DNA from: JBCDBL01 sp039183635 | GTDB lineage: Bacteria; Pseudomonadota; Alphaproteobacteria; Caulobacterales; Parvularculaceae | Assembly: GCA_039183635.1 (NCBI GenBank) | Contig: JBCDBL010000004.1 | Span: 1 to 62,684, forward strand | Direction: 5' to 3' | DNA: 62,684 nucleotides | Shown: in pieces, positions 46,101-53,751 of the stretch | Position numbering within the stretch: position 1 is the first letter of the stretch | Layout: every line of letters starts with the position of its first letter | Notes under the pieces: model-generated | What the model was told of the DNA's origin: nothing | Databases searched by the model: none | Seen by the model: only the letters and a program-made list of their open reading frames with translations | Position numbers and translations under genes: made by a program

Positions 46101-46454
46101 CTGACGCGCATCGCCGCCATCGGGCCGGGAAATCCATGCGTTGTCTGTCCCGCTCTCATCACTTAAGTACAGGATATATTCGCCGTTTGGACTGAATTGC
46201 GGACTGCGCTGAATCGCCGGACCGTTATGGATAACTGTTGCAACGCCCCCCTCAGAAGGCATCGTATAAAGATCATTCAGCAAATCAAAAATAATCGTTT
46301 TGCCGTCCGGGCTTACATCCAAACTCATCCAGGTGCCTTCAGAGACGGTGAAACTGACCTCTTTGGCCCCCCTGCCGACTGTGTCCTGCGCACTAGAAAC
46401 GCCCACCCCGCAGATGAATGAGATGGCTGTAACGAATAAGGTTTTGATCGTCAT
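43170..46454 (-). CDS. Secreted TolB-like beta-propeller plus amidohydrolase
   Basis: A 1094-residue exported protein with signal peptide MTIKTLFVTAISFICGVGVS… SAQ. Residues about 30–650 hold repeated PD40/WD40-like blades (SPDGKTIIF, SPNGEYILY, SPDGRYLYY, SPDGKQVAF, SPDGQHLAF, SPDGTRLAY, SPDGERVYF). Residues about 655–1090 are an imidazolonepropionase-like amidohydrolase with the metal motif FDAHGHID (His714, His716) and the C-terminal GSIEPGKLADLIVL. Such fusions are usually peptidases or amidohydrolases of unknown substrate. It is the promoter-proximal gene of a two-gene operon with the SUMF1-like protein. Confidence 0.9.
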   Translation of the reverse strand: MTIKTLFVTAISFICGVGVSSAQDTVGRGAKEVSFTVSEGTWMSLDVSPDGKTIIFDLLNDLYTMPSEGGVATVIHNGPAIQRSPQFSPNGEYILYLSDESGTDNAWISRPDGGDARQITKSEGVVITGPTWAPDGNSIAAVVTHPEAPRVYGSEIRRFSLDGDVDELIIAPPTSRKDVQEPRFSPDGRYLYYSERIGGDHYVFMNTGLKNFAIMRHDLEPERPSMTGDESSVFKHKSPSWKRPYITGFGGASTAQVSPDGKQVAFVRRLGARTVLFASDVETKTQRPLYAGLSRDLQGDYLPQEHYYPAYDWFPDNRHIAIWAKGKLLKVDTETGKADVIPFEATSQHTLQPAVRFKQDLAPETVTVRTLRGLTVSPDAGAAVFRAVGKLWTKGLHERGVAQRLTDSQNGEFDAAWSPDGQHLAFVSWHDETGSELLSKHIATGRTQLLARSPGVIREPVFSPDGTRLAYRIMAPDFSMSAPGPEPGVYVLNLSDEMAAWLGQATEVLRFSPDGERVYFRTEANAAGKLDTLRSIRIDGKDEREHAFTQSYDVLDISISPDLKWLAFKEYNFLHLVPFDDMADAVKVTSDDNGAVRRVSELGGYDMTWSADSSKLMWTLGPGLYGVDVPSNEKGARLYDLGFSLPADRPEGVVAFIGGRVIPIEGKVIENGVVLVEGNRIKAVGPQRRIKIPKGAAVIDISGKTIMPGLFDAHGHIDCCYGVGVMPVKQPTRYAALAYGVTTNFDPYSNDLLSYESAEMTLAGELVGPRWLSSAHVVHGVKGRWGGVYHPIKSKEDAKTILRRRTEQGPSIIKSYKMPTRSERQWLLEAAREAGFMVDAEGAGQFFANISMVIDGHTNLEHNLPVDTYYQDLQNLFAASDVSITPTLIVVFGELFGENFIYQTEDLKDEVKIRSFVPDVNNSYNPIMGEAGAPMHVRCMHTINVSDELYDIGFRSVGRTMTDLEKRGVIVNVGSHGQVAGLAMHWEMILLAEGGMAPEAILRGATINGAKTYGLDHQLGSIEPGKLADLIVLDKNPLEDIRNTNSVRYTMMNGRLYDAYTMNEIGNYDVPRGKFYWELLETHGIDWNPAWAGE

Positions 46455-46736
46455 GTTTCTGCGCCTGCCTTTTTGTGCAGATTAAATAAGTTTATAAGAA
46501 GGGCGCCGATGCAAATAAGCTGCAAAACGGTGCGCTAATCGCACCGGGCGACGCCAATAAACCTGTCTGTGTCGTTGATTTTTCGTGGGGCCAGGCGACG
46601 GTAAGGCGCTTGTGGTGCAGCCCAGACACCATGACTTGAAGATTTCATCTATTTTTGGTTTCGCATCATAGTGAGACAAATACGTTTCGCCTTCCGGGTA
46701 TGAGTAAAAACACGCAAGCAAAAGCGAGGTCGATAA

Positions 46737-47975
46737 ATGCGGATCGTAAAAGGGATTGGAATTGCACTCGGCGTTCTCGTCATATTCGCCGTCGCTCTAA
46801 GCGTCATGTTCCGCCAGGAAATCCTGCGATTGCAGTATCAAACCTCCCTTTTCACTGGCGCCGATCAGCAAGAACATTTTGTTCGGCAAGAGGAGTACTA
46901 CCCCACAGTCAATATGGCGGCTTCGGAGGACCCGTTTTTATTCGAAAACGGCAAGCCCCTTATTCTTCCCGCAACCTTCACCTACAAAAGTGAGACGTTT
47001 AGGACCAACGCCTTTTTAAAGGACACGGACACAGCCGCCCTGTTGATCTTGAAAGACGGCGAGATCCTTTACGAAAAATACTGGCTGACGGGAGCGCGAG
47101 ACGAACAATGGCTGTCCCATTCCCTGTCAAAAAGCGTTATCTCCGCCGCCGTCGGGCTGGCGGTTCGCGACGGCCACATTAAATCTATCGAAGATCCCAT
47201 TACGAATTACATACCGGCATTGAAAGAAAGCGGCTATAATAATGTTCGTATTAAGGATATTCTCCAAATGTCCTCAGGCATTCGCTGGGATGAGGATTAT
47301 AGTGATCCCAACTCCGACATGAACCGCGTCGGCTTAGCGATGCTGTTGGGCTCTTCTTATGATAAACTTGTGGCCAGCATGGTGAATGAGCGAAAGCCTG
47401 GCGAATATCATCGGTACACAGGCATGGATACGCAGGCGCTGACATACCTTGTGGCGGAAGCTGTCGGCAGGCCGGTGTATGAATACCTGCAAGAGGAACT
47501 GTGGCGCCCCCTGGGCGCCGAGCATGACGGGTTTTGGATTACGGACCGCCATGGGCGTGAATTAGGCCTTGGCGGTTTAAACGCTACAGCGCGAGATTTT
47601 GCGAAATTCGCCGAGTTATATCGGCTCGGCGGCGCATGGCGTGGAATACAAATTCTGCCGGCCGATTGGGTGGCGGCTTCCGTTACGCCCGACGCCCCCC
47701 ACCTTCAACCCGGGGATAACCCGCTCTCTGACCACAGTTTGGGATACGGTTATCAATGGTGGACGCCCGACAGCGAAAGCGGCGATTTTACCGGCATCGG
47801 TATCTATAACCAATTCATGTACGTCAGCCCAAAGAACGGTATGGTGATTATAAAACTATCCTGCAATCGCTACTACGCAAGCGAAGACAGTCCCAAAGCC
47901 TATCGCGAACTGGAGACATTCGCCATGTTTCGCGAAATTATTGATAGCGTTACGCCGCCAGATATAGCTGATTGA
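46737..47975 (+). CDS. NylB-type serine hydrolase, paralogue 3 (membrane-anchored)
   Basis: A 412-residue NylB/beta-lactamase-fold hydrolase with an N-terminal transmembrane anchor (GIGIALGVLVIFAVALSVMF). Catalytic motifs are S129-L-S-K132 and Y227-T-G; WDEDY keeps the NylB-equivalent Tyr188. The domain ends YGYQWWTPD and IYNQFMYVSP. It is closer in organisation to paralogue 1 (25770), sharing length and anchor, than to paralogue 2. GAGG precedes the ATG. It is divergent from the amidohydrolase operon across a 280-bp spacer and convergent with an acetyltransferase-like gene. Confidence 0.85.
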   Translation: MRIVKGIGIALGVLVIFAVALSVMFRQEILRLQYQTSLFTGADQQEHFVRQEEYYPTVNMAASEDPFLFENGKPLILPATFTYKSETFRTNAFLKDTDTAALLILKDGEILYEKYWLTGARDEQWLSHSLSKSVISAAVGLAVRDGHIKSIEDPITNYIPALKESGYNNVRIKDILQMSSGIRWDEDYSDPNSDMNRVGLAMLLGSSYDKLVASMVNERKPGEYHRYTGMDTQALTYLVAEAVGRPVYEYLQEELWRPLGAEHDGFWITDRHGRELGLGGLNATARDFAKFAELYRLGGAWRGIQILPADWVAASVTPDAPHLQPGDNPLSDHSLGYGYQWWTPDSESGDFTGIGIYNQFMYVSPKNGMVIIKLSCNRYYASEDSPKAYRELETFAMFREIIDSVTPPDIAD

Positions 47976-48077
47976 CATAGAACTCTACCACGCTCTTGCA
48001 GAAGTTGATTGTATTTTTGCAAGCTGCGCGCTTACCGAATATATCAATAAGACCCGGAGTATTTATAAGGGACCATT

Positions 48078-48183
48078 TTAAAGCATTTCCAGGTCAAGTG
48101 TGTACGGTTGGCCGTCCGGAAATGCGAAAAAAACAAAGACTTAAAGCGTCTGCCTGATTCCCATGGAAGAAGAGACGCTTTAG
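48078..48183. repeat. Mosaic intergenic repeat, family B copy 3
   Basis: TTTAAAGCATTTCCAGGTCA, TACGGTTGGCCGTCCGG, AAACAAAGACTTAAA and the AGCGTCT…AGACGCTTTAGA hairpin. Its end overlaps the stop codon of the acetyltransferase-like gene (48180–48182), i.e. the repeat abuts or forms that gene's 3' end. Confidence 0.85.
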
Positions 48184-48770
48184 ACCCCTGACAACGACGT
48201 CATCATTTTAGAGTGTTCAAAATCGTATCGCGTGCAGCATTCAAGGCGCGAGGTTTTGTTTGAAAGCGTTACTTTATCTTTTAGAACGCGAAAGCCAGCG
48301 TCTTCATTCAATTTATGGATCTTGTGGTTTTCCGTATCTGGATCCACGATCACACGCTCAGCGCTATGTGCTGCAAAGATAAACTTCATTATACTTATGA
48401 AAACCCCACGGGTGAAATGCCGTATTGGCTTATCGGGCGGCGCAACAAGAACATGCATGCCTATATCGCGAGGGGCGTACTCATAATGCTCCATAATTTC
48501 CGCATATGCTGGATTATATATTTCTGTTAAGAAAACCGGTTTTTCTTCAAGATAGCCCAGAAACACAGAGGTCCCGCTCTGCTCCATAATTTTACGATAC
48601 TCTGCTTTAACATCCTCAAGGGAGGAATCACCCAGCATCCAGAACTTGGCATAGTCCATATTGACCCATGGATGAATGATTTCAGCATCATTCTCATTGT
48701 CATACGGAACGAAAAGAAAATCACCGATACCTTCAATGTGATTGTGAAAAGAAGCGTTTCGATGATGCAT
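48180..48770 (-). CDS. AlcB/IucB-type GNAT acyltransferase
   Basis: A 196-residue GNAT-fold protein of the siderophore acyltransferase (AlcB/IucB/RhbD) group: HPWVNMDYAKFWMLGDSSLE opens the domain, followed by PVFLTEIYNP, HYEYAPRDIGMHVLVAPP and the acyl-CoA strand ERVIVDPDTENHKIHKLNEDAGF. In hydroxamate siderophore pathways these enzymes acylate N-hydroxy-diamines or N-hydroxylysine. No siderophore synthetase or monooxygenase is in the window, so this orphan might modify an amine derived from degradation instead. The stop codon lies in repeat B copy 3. Confidence 0.82.
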   Translation of the reverse strand: MHHRNASFHNHIEGIGDFLFVPYDNENDAEIIHPWVNMDYAKFWMLGDSSLEDVKAEYRKIMEQSGTSVFLGYLEEKPVFLTEIYNPAYAEIMEHYEYAPRDIGMHVLVAPPDKPIRHFTRGVFISIMKFIFAAHSAERVIVDPDTENHKIHKLNEDAGFRVLKDKVTLSNKTSRLECCTRYDFEHSKMMTSLSGV

Positions 48771-48970
48771 GAGCGGTCGGTTAAACTTTCAAAAGAAAAA
48801 GAAACGCTTTTTAGCCTAAATACGACACGTAACAGTGATGACTTTTTGTGAGCGCTTGGTGTTGTTTTACCACCTGCCCATGGCGTGACGGTGACTTAAG
48901 CTGATCCATAGTTTCGGTGCTGTATCGAGCCTTATGACTTGAGAATAATTGGTGCATAGACAAACACGCC

Positions 48971-50119
48971 ATGCAACTTTTTAGCGTCGTTCTGAGCGGC
49001 GTCATCGCCACGCTAACCCTCGGCGCCTTGCCTGTATTTGTCGCAAGACTGAGCGAAACCCTTGCCCTTAGCCTTCAGCAAAGCGGTGTTTTGGCCGCAG
49101 CTGATCTTGGCGGGTGTACAATAGGTTGTGTTATTGCGCTATTTATTCAACGGAAAATGAATTGGCGCAGAATATTGGTAAGCGCCATTGCGATCTCCGC
49201 CAGCGGCAGCGCCCTGTCCCTTTTCAGCACCGAATTTCTAAGCCTTATCATATCGCGCGGCGTTGCCGGTGTTGGCAACGGCCTGATCGTCGCCCTCGTC
49301 TTCTCCGCGTTATACGCCTCCACCAACCCGGATCGCAATTTCGGGTTTTATACGTTCGGTCAGCTTATAACGCAGGCTTTGAGCATATCTTCGTTCACTT
49401 ACCTTGTGCAGATATTTGATATCGGCGTCATATTCATTGTTCTGACCTGTCTTAGCATCAGCCTATTAGCCCTTACGCCATTCTTTCCTGTGAGCCGGAA
49501 GGACGTAGAGAACGGCACGTCTATTGAAGAACATACAGCGATTTCTATAGGGGCGGCTCCAGGCGCCTCCCCTCTATCGGCAGGCGCTGTTATCTCACTT
49601 ATAGGCCTCAGTATCTATTTTTTAGGCTTCGCCGCCATCTGGGCTTTTTTGGACCCGATTGGACAAAACGCAGAACTTTCCGTAACTGAAGTTGGCAAAA
49701 CCCTAGGCATGGCGTCACTTATCGGAATTTTAGGGCCGCTGGCGGTTATGATGACGCAGCCGTTTTTTCACCGGATGGTTTTATTGGTAATCGGTACGCT
49801 CCTTCATACGGTAAGCCTTATTTTTCTGGTTCAGGCGGGTGCGGTTTGGGGGTTTATGATAGGCGCGTCTTTATTTATCTTTTCACTGAACTTTGTTTTT
49901 CCGTTTCAGATGGGCGCCCTGTCGGGTTTCGACAAAGACGGCTCCATTGCCGTCGTTTCACTCATTTTGCAACTTGGTTGTTTATCTCTCGGCCCGGTCC
50001 TTGGAGGCATCGTTTATGCAAAGTCGGGCCCATCGATACTTTTAGTCGGCGTTATGGTCGCTTTCATGACTTCAATTGTCCTGTTTTTACTGGGCGCAAG
50101 ACGTCTCAACCCCGCCTAA
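48971..50119 (+). CDS. MFS transporter
   Basis: A 382-residue major facilitator protein with about 12 hydrophobic helices and a short central loop near residues 175–205. The glycine-rich SRGVAGVGNGLIVALV in the N-terminal half is typical. The substrate cannot be told; its place between the siderophore-type acyltransferase and the amidase suggests uptake or export of an amine or amide. Its 3' end overlaps the convergent amidase gene by 33 bp. Confidence 0.85.
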   Translation: MQLFSVVLSGVIATLTLGALPVFVARLSETLALSLQQSGVLAAADLGGCTIGCVIALFIQRKMNWRRILVSAIAISASGSALSLFSTEFLSLIISRGVAGVGNGLIVALVFSALYASTNPDRNFGFYTFGQLITQALSISSFTYLVQIFDIGVIFIVLTCLSISLLALTPFFPVSRKDVENGTSIEEHTAISIGAAPGASPLSAGAVISLIGLSIYFLGFAAIWAFLDPIGQNAELSVTEVGKTLGMASLIGILGPLAVMMTQPFFHRMVLLVIGTLLHTVSLIFLVQAGAVWGFMIGASLFIFSLNFVFPFQMGALSGFDKDGSIAVVSLILQLGCLSLGPVLGGIVYAKSGPSILLVGVMVAFMTSIVLFLLGARRLNPA

Positions 50120-51565
50120 AAACGTATCCAACGGCGGCTTTCGTCCTTTCCATGGCAATGCCCTTTCCAATTGACCCGCAAGACTGAACAATTTTTCATC
50201 CCGCCCGAATGCAGCTGTCAGCATAGAGCCAATCGGAACCCCTTCGCTATTATGAAAGAGAGGCACGCTCATTGAAGGGGCACCCGATATATTCGCCAGC
50301 GTCGTAAATGGGGAAAAGGCCCAAAACCGATCCAAATACGCCCTAAGGTTTGAACTGTTGGCGTTCAGAAAACCATGCGAAACAGGCGCCTTGGCCAAAG
50401 TTGGCGTAAGGAACGCATCATAGGTCTTAAAGAAGCGCCCCATCTGACGCTCGCAATGCGCTTTGAGGGTATAAAATTCCATTAGGGCTGTCGCTGGGAG
50501 CTGCTCGCCAATGCGGATCATTTTCAAATGGCAGGCTTCCACCGTTTCGGCTGAAATCTCAGTGTTTTGATGCATGGCGTGTCTTTGAAACTCGTAGGCG
50601 AGATTGACGCAAATCAGGTTCTCTAAAACCTCAAAATACCGCCCGGCTTCCAACGCCGGCTGGTCTTCCACAATGGTGTGGCCCAAGTCCGATAAAAGCT
50701 CGGCCGTATCCAAAACAACGGCTTTGCAAGCGTCCTCCACCGGAACTCCATTTATGGGCTGTAGACTGAACGCAATTTTTAAACGTTCCGGGTCCTTGCC
50801 GGCTTCAGCAAGGTACGTTCCTTCAAAATGCGGCGCGGCATAGGGCGCGCCGTCATCGCTTCCATGAGCAACATCCAGAAAGACAGCGCTATCACGAACG
50901 CTTCTGGTCAGCACATGCTGCACGAAAAGGCCGTTCCAGATTTCAGACACATCCGGGCCGTTTGGCGTGCGGCCCCGACTTGGTTTAAACCCAAAAACAC
51001 CAGTGCACGACGCCGGTATGCGGATAGATCCAGCGCTATCATTCGCCGTCGCGACAGGCGCCATGCAAGCCGCAACAGAGCACGCCGCCCCACCGCTTGA
51101 ACCGCCCACCGTGCGCGTAAGATCCCACGGGTTAGAGCAAACTCCATACAAGACGGATTCAGTTGTGATCGAGGAAGAAAATTCTGGGACATTTGTTTGC
51201 CCGATGAAAACAGCTCCAGCTTGCCTGTAGCGGCGTATAATTTCTTCATCGCGTTCCGCTGTGAATGCGCGCGTCAATCGTGTACCGAATTTCTGCGATA
51301 CGCCGCAGACGCCAGCAACGCAGTCTTTTACAACAACAGGAACCCCAAGCAACGGAAAGTGTTCAGCATCTCTATTGCAACTTAAAACCTTAACCTGTTG
51401 ATCAACCAGGTCGTCAAACGTATCCACTATCGCATTTAACAGCGGGTTCAGTTGTGCAATACGCTCAAACGCCGCAACCGCGACCTCTGATATGCTGACC
51501 TCTCTCGCCCCTATCAGGGCGCGTAAACCAAACGCGTCGTACTCGCTATATTCAGAAAAAGACAC
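50087..51565 (-). CDS. Amidase-signature hydrolase with NylA-like motif
   Basis: A 492-residue amidase-signature enzyme, probably cytoplasmic (no signal). The Ser-cisSer-Lys triad is Lys80 (GVPVVVKD), Ser156 (VGGSSGG) and Ser180 (DSAGSIRIPAS), the spacing used by 6-aminohexanoate-cyclic-dimer hydrolase NylA. The NDxAGSxRIPAS wording, rather than the common TDTGGSIRQPA, is what I recall for NylA. It starts with GTG at 51565. Cyclic or linear oligoamides, or simple amides, are possible substrates. Confidence 0.88.
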   Translation of the reverse strand: MSFSEYSEYDAFGLRALIGAREVSISEVAVAAFERIAQLNPLLNAIVDTFDDLVDQQVKVLSCNRDAEHFPLLGVPVVVKDCVAGVCGVSQKFGTRLTRAFTAERDEEIIRRYRQAGAVFIGQTNVPEFSSSITTESVLYGVCSNPWDLTRTVGGSSGGAACSVAACMAPVATANDSAGSIRIPASCTGVFGFKPSRGRTPNGPDVSEIWNGLFVQHVLTRSVRDSAVFLDVAHGSDDGAPYAAPHFEGTYLAEAGKDPERLKIAFSLQPINGVPVEDACKAVVLDTAELLSDLGHTIVEDQPALEAGRYFEVLENLICVNLAYEFQRHAMHQNTEISAETVEACHLKMIRIGEQLPATALMEFYTLKAHCERQMGRFFKTYDAFLTPTLAKAPVSHGFLNANSSNLRAYLDRFWAFSPFTTLANISGAPSMSVPLFHNSEGVPIGSMLTAAFGRDEKLFSLAGQLERALPWKGRKPPLDTFLGGVETSCAQ

Positions 51566-51762
51566 AGCTTTGCCGACCTCCGGTCATGTTGCACGCAAAT
51601 GCGCGTCTGGTTGGTTAAAACGCCTCGAATGCAAAAGAATGGAATGGACAACACTGCGGTTCAGAGTCGCGAATTTGTGCAATCGCAGTGCGCTTCCCGC
51701 ACCGCCAAAGAGCATAACGGCGGCGAACCCACGCAGTCCCCCAACCTCTATTCGATAAAATC

Positions 51763-51841
51763 AACATGACCTGATCTGCGGAAAGGAAAGCCTGAAAACG
51801 TTATGGGCAGGGCTTTCTTTTCCCGGAGATCAGGTCATGTT
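51763..51841. other. Long hairpin between P1 peptidase and amidase genes
   Basis: AACATGACCTGATCT (51763–51777) is the exact reverse complement of 51827–51841; inside, AAAGGAAAGCC and GGCTTTCTTT extend the stem imperfectly around a 13-base loop. The remaining parts of the 51566–51939 gap hold nothing I can identify. It may terminate or stabilise the P1 peptidase transcript, or be a small palindromic insertion. Confidence 0.7.
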
Positions 51842-51939
51842 TTGTAGTGATACGTAGAAGGCGCTCAAATGAAGACGGAGGGTTTCTCCGATAAATGGAA
51901 ATCACCCCCACAGCCCCCTATCGAAAAATAGTATACTGA

Positions 51940-53097
51940 CTAAATTATTGCATATTTTTTTATCAAAGTCATAAGTCGACTCTGATCAAGCGCAGGCAGG
52001 AAGTTACCATCGCGCCCCGTCATATCCTCTGCAGCTATCATCGCATTGATAATTGCTTCCTCAGTTGATTGGACGACAGCTTCAAAAACGGGCGTCATTT
52101 GCTCTTCGACAAGACAGGTTAACGTATCAAATGGTTCTTCATCATCTTTTATGGTCGGGGTAACCAAAGCGTTTGAAGGCTTCGGCGCAATCGTCTGTTC
52201 GGCTGTTGAAAAAGCGATAAAAACGTCACCGGACTGTTGCTGACCTGGTGTTCCGGTTCGACCGAGTCCCAAGGTCACGCGCTTCGCCATCCGATCAAGT
52301 TGTTTCGGCCCAAGCGGGATATCAGTGGCGATGACGACGATAATCGAACCGTGACCAGCGCCAAGATTGGCGGCGCTTGTACTGCTCTCAGCCGCCAGTT
52401 CTCGGCCGATAGGAGCGCCCAGCACGGTTAGATCTTCAAGACGCCCAAAATTCGCCTGCACGAACGCCCCTACCGTATACTCATTTGCACCGATCTGAAG
52501 GCGGCGTGAACTCGTTCCGTTGCCTCCTTTGTGGGCATAGCACCGCATTCCTGTTCCACCGCCGACATTACCCTCGGCAATAGGGCCGGATTTTGCCGAC
52601 GAGATCGCTTCAATGGCGTGTTCTGGCCGAACGTGGAAGCCATTTATGTCATTGAGAATACCGTCAAAGGTTTCGCCAACGACGGGCAGTATCCAGAAAA
52701 GCTCTTTGACCTCTTCGTAATACTTCTCAGTAACCCAACGAATAACGCCTTCGTGAACAGCGCCAACAGAGTGGCTGTTGGTGATGCAAATCGGCCCGTA
52801 AAAGTACCCTGCCTGTTGGACCCAATGCGAACCGGTCAGCTCACCATTTCCGTTGAAATTCTCCATACCTGCCCAAACGGGCGAAAGCTGCTTCGCATGG
52901 CCTCTTGGAAGAATCGCCGTGACGCCTGTTCGAACTGGGCCTTCGCCAACAACAAGCGGTCCATCACCTTCAATAAGAGTTTTGTATCCTACCTTCACTC
53001 CGCCAACATCTGTAATGGCGTTTGCAGGACCTGTTACGCCAGGAAAGGGCAATCCCAATTCCCGAGCCCGTTTCTTTCTCGTTTTATGATCTGTCAT
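51940..53097 (-). CDS. P1-family (DmpA/BapA) aminopeptidase-type autoproteolytic hydrolase
   Basis: A 385-residue P1-family peptidase. Autocleavage is expected between Gly250 and Ser251 (LGAGHGSIIVVIATD), matching the Gly249/Ser250 site of DmpA. Other family elements are GVTGPANAITDVGGVKVGY, TGVTAILPRG, NSHSVGAVHEG and EGNVGGGTGMRCY. DmpA and BapA remove N-terminal L-, D- or beta-amino acids from peptides and small amides. There is no signal peptide, so it should act in the cytoplasm. It is divergent from POT transporter 2, which could import its substrates. Confidence 0.95.
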   Translation of the reverse strand: MTDHKTRKKRARELGLPFPGVTGPANAITDVGGVKVGYKTLIEGDGPLVVGEGPVRTGVTAILPRGHAKQLSPVWAGMENFNGNGELTGSHWVQQAGYFYGPICITNSHSVGAVHEGVIRWVTEKYYEEVKELFWILPVVGETFDGILNDINGFHVRPEHAIEAISSAKSGPIAEGNVGGGTGMRCYAHKGGNGTSSRRLQIGANEYTVGAFVQANFGRLEDLTVLGAPIGRELAAESSTSAANLGAGHGSIIVVIATDIPLGPKQLDRMAKRVTLGLGRTGTPGQQQSGDVFIAFSTAEQTIAPKPSNALVTPTIKDDEEPFDTLTCLVEEQMTPVFEAVVQSTEEAIINAMIAAEDMTGRDGNFLPALDQSRLMTLIKKYAII

Positions 53098-53751
53098 CTT
53101 TCGCCTTTATATCTGTGATCCGTTCTCCAACCAACTCTCGTCGGATGATATAGTGCTCCGGCTTCTTCAGGTTGGCTGACGGGCTGTAACAACCTAATTG
53201 ACGCCCATTATCGGATGTGGTTACCGACCACCCCATACGTCCGCACCCATACGAGCCCCCCCCCAAGCCGCCAGCTTGTTTTGCGTTCGCCATCAAAAAG
53301 GGGCGTTCGCGATTGAATGCTTCCGCGCTATCGACCTTTGCCCCCCTTAATGACCAGGCTGTTGTTAGAATTTCACATATGTCGCAGAACTCTCAAACAG
53401 AACGTTTGAATATCGAAGCGTTACTAAAGTCACGGCACATTCGGTCTGTACTTTTCGCTTGATGCAATTGAATCAGTCTGTCCGGCATCGAATCTACAAA
53501 CACCGTTCAGCCAAAAACAAGCCGTACTGAACATCTACGCGATCCTGATTTTTAACTGACACTGCTAAATCCCCGCCCCGCCAGAAAGGATATTGTTTGA
53601 TCTCCAAATATTCCTATGATCATAGACACAAGTACATATGTGTCAATGTCAGTGACGCGTGACCGTCGATGCCAGCATTACAAATTGCACCCATCATTGG
53701 CAAAGATAATGACATCATCACGCGCGAGCCCTGCCGGCCAGAGGAGCTTCT
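53098..53751. other. Long intergenic region between P1 peptidase and POT transporter 2
   Basis: 654 bp with no convincing gene. It carries a dyad GACACA…TGTGTC (about 53624–53645) roughly 110 bp before the transporter start, a candidate operator, and short frames (for example MSQNSQTERLNIEALLKSRH at 53379) that stop early and match no family I know. Confidence 0.4.

Noticed and set aside
53084..53462. Small frames upstream of the P1 peptidase
   Set aside because: One overlaps the peptidase start, the other stops after a few dozen codons; neither has a convincing ribosome-binding site or known similarity.
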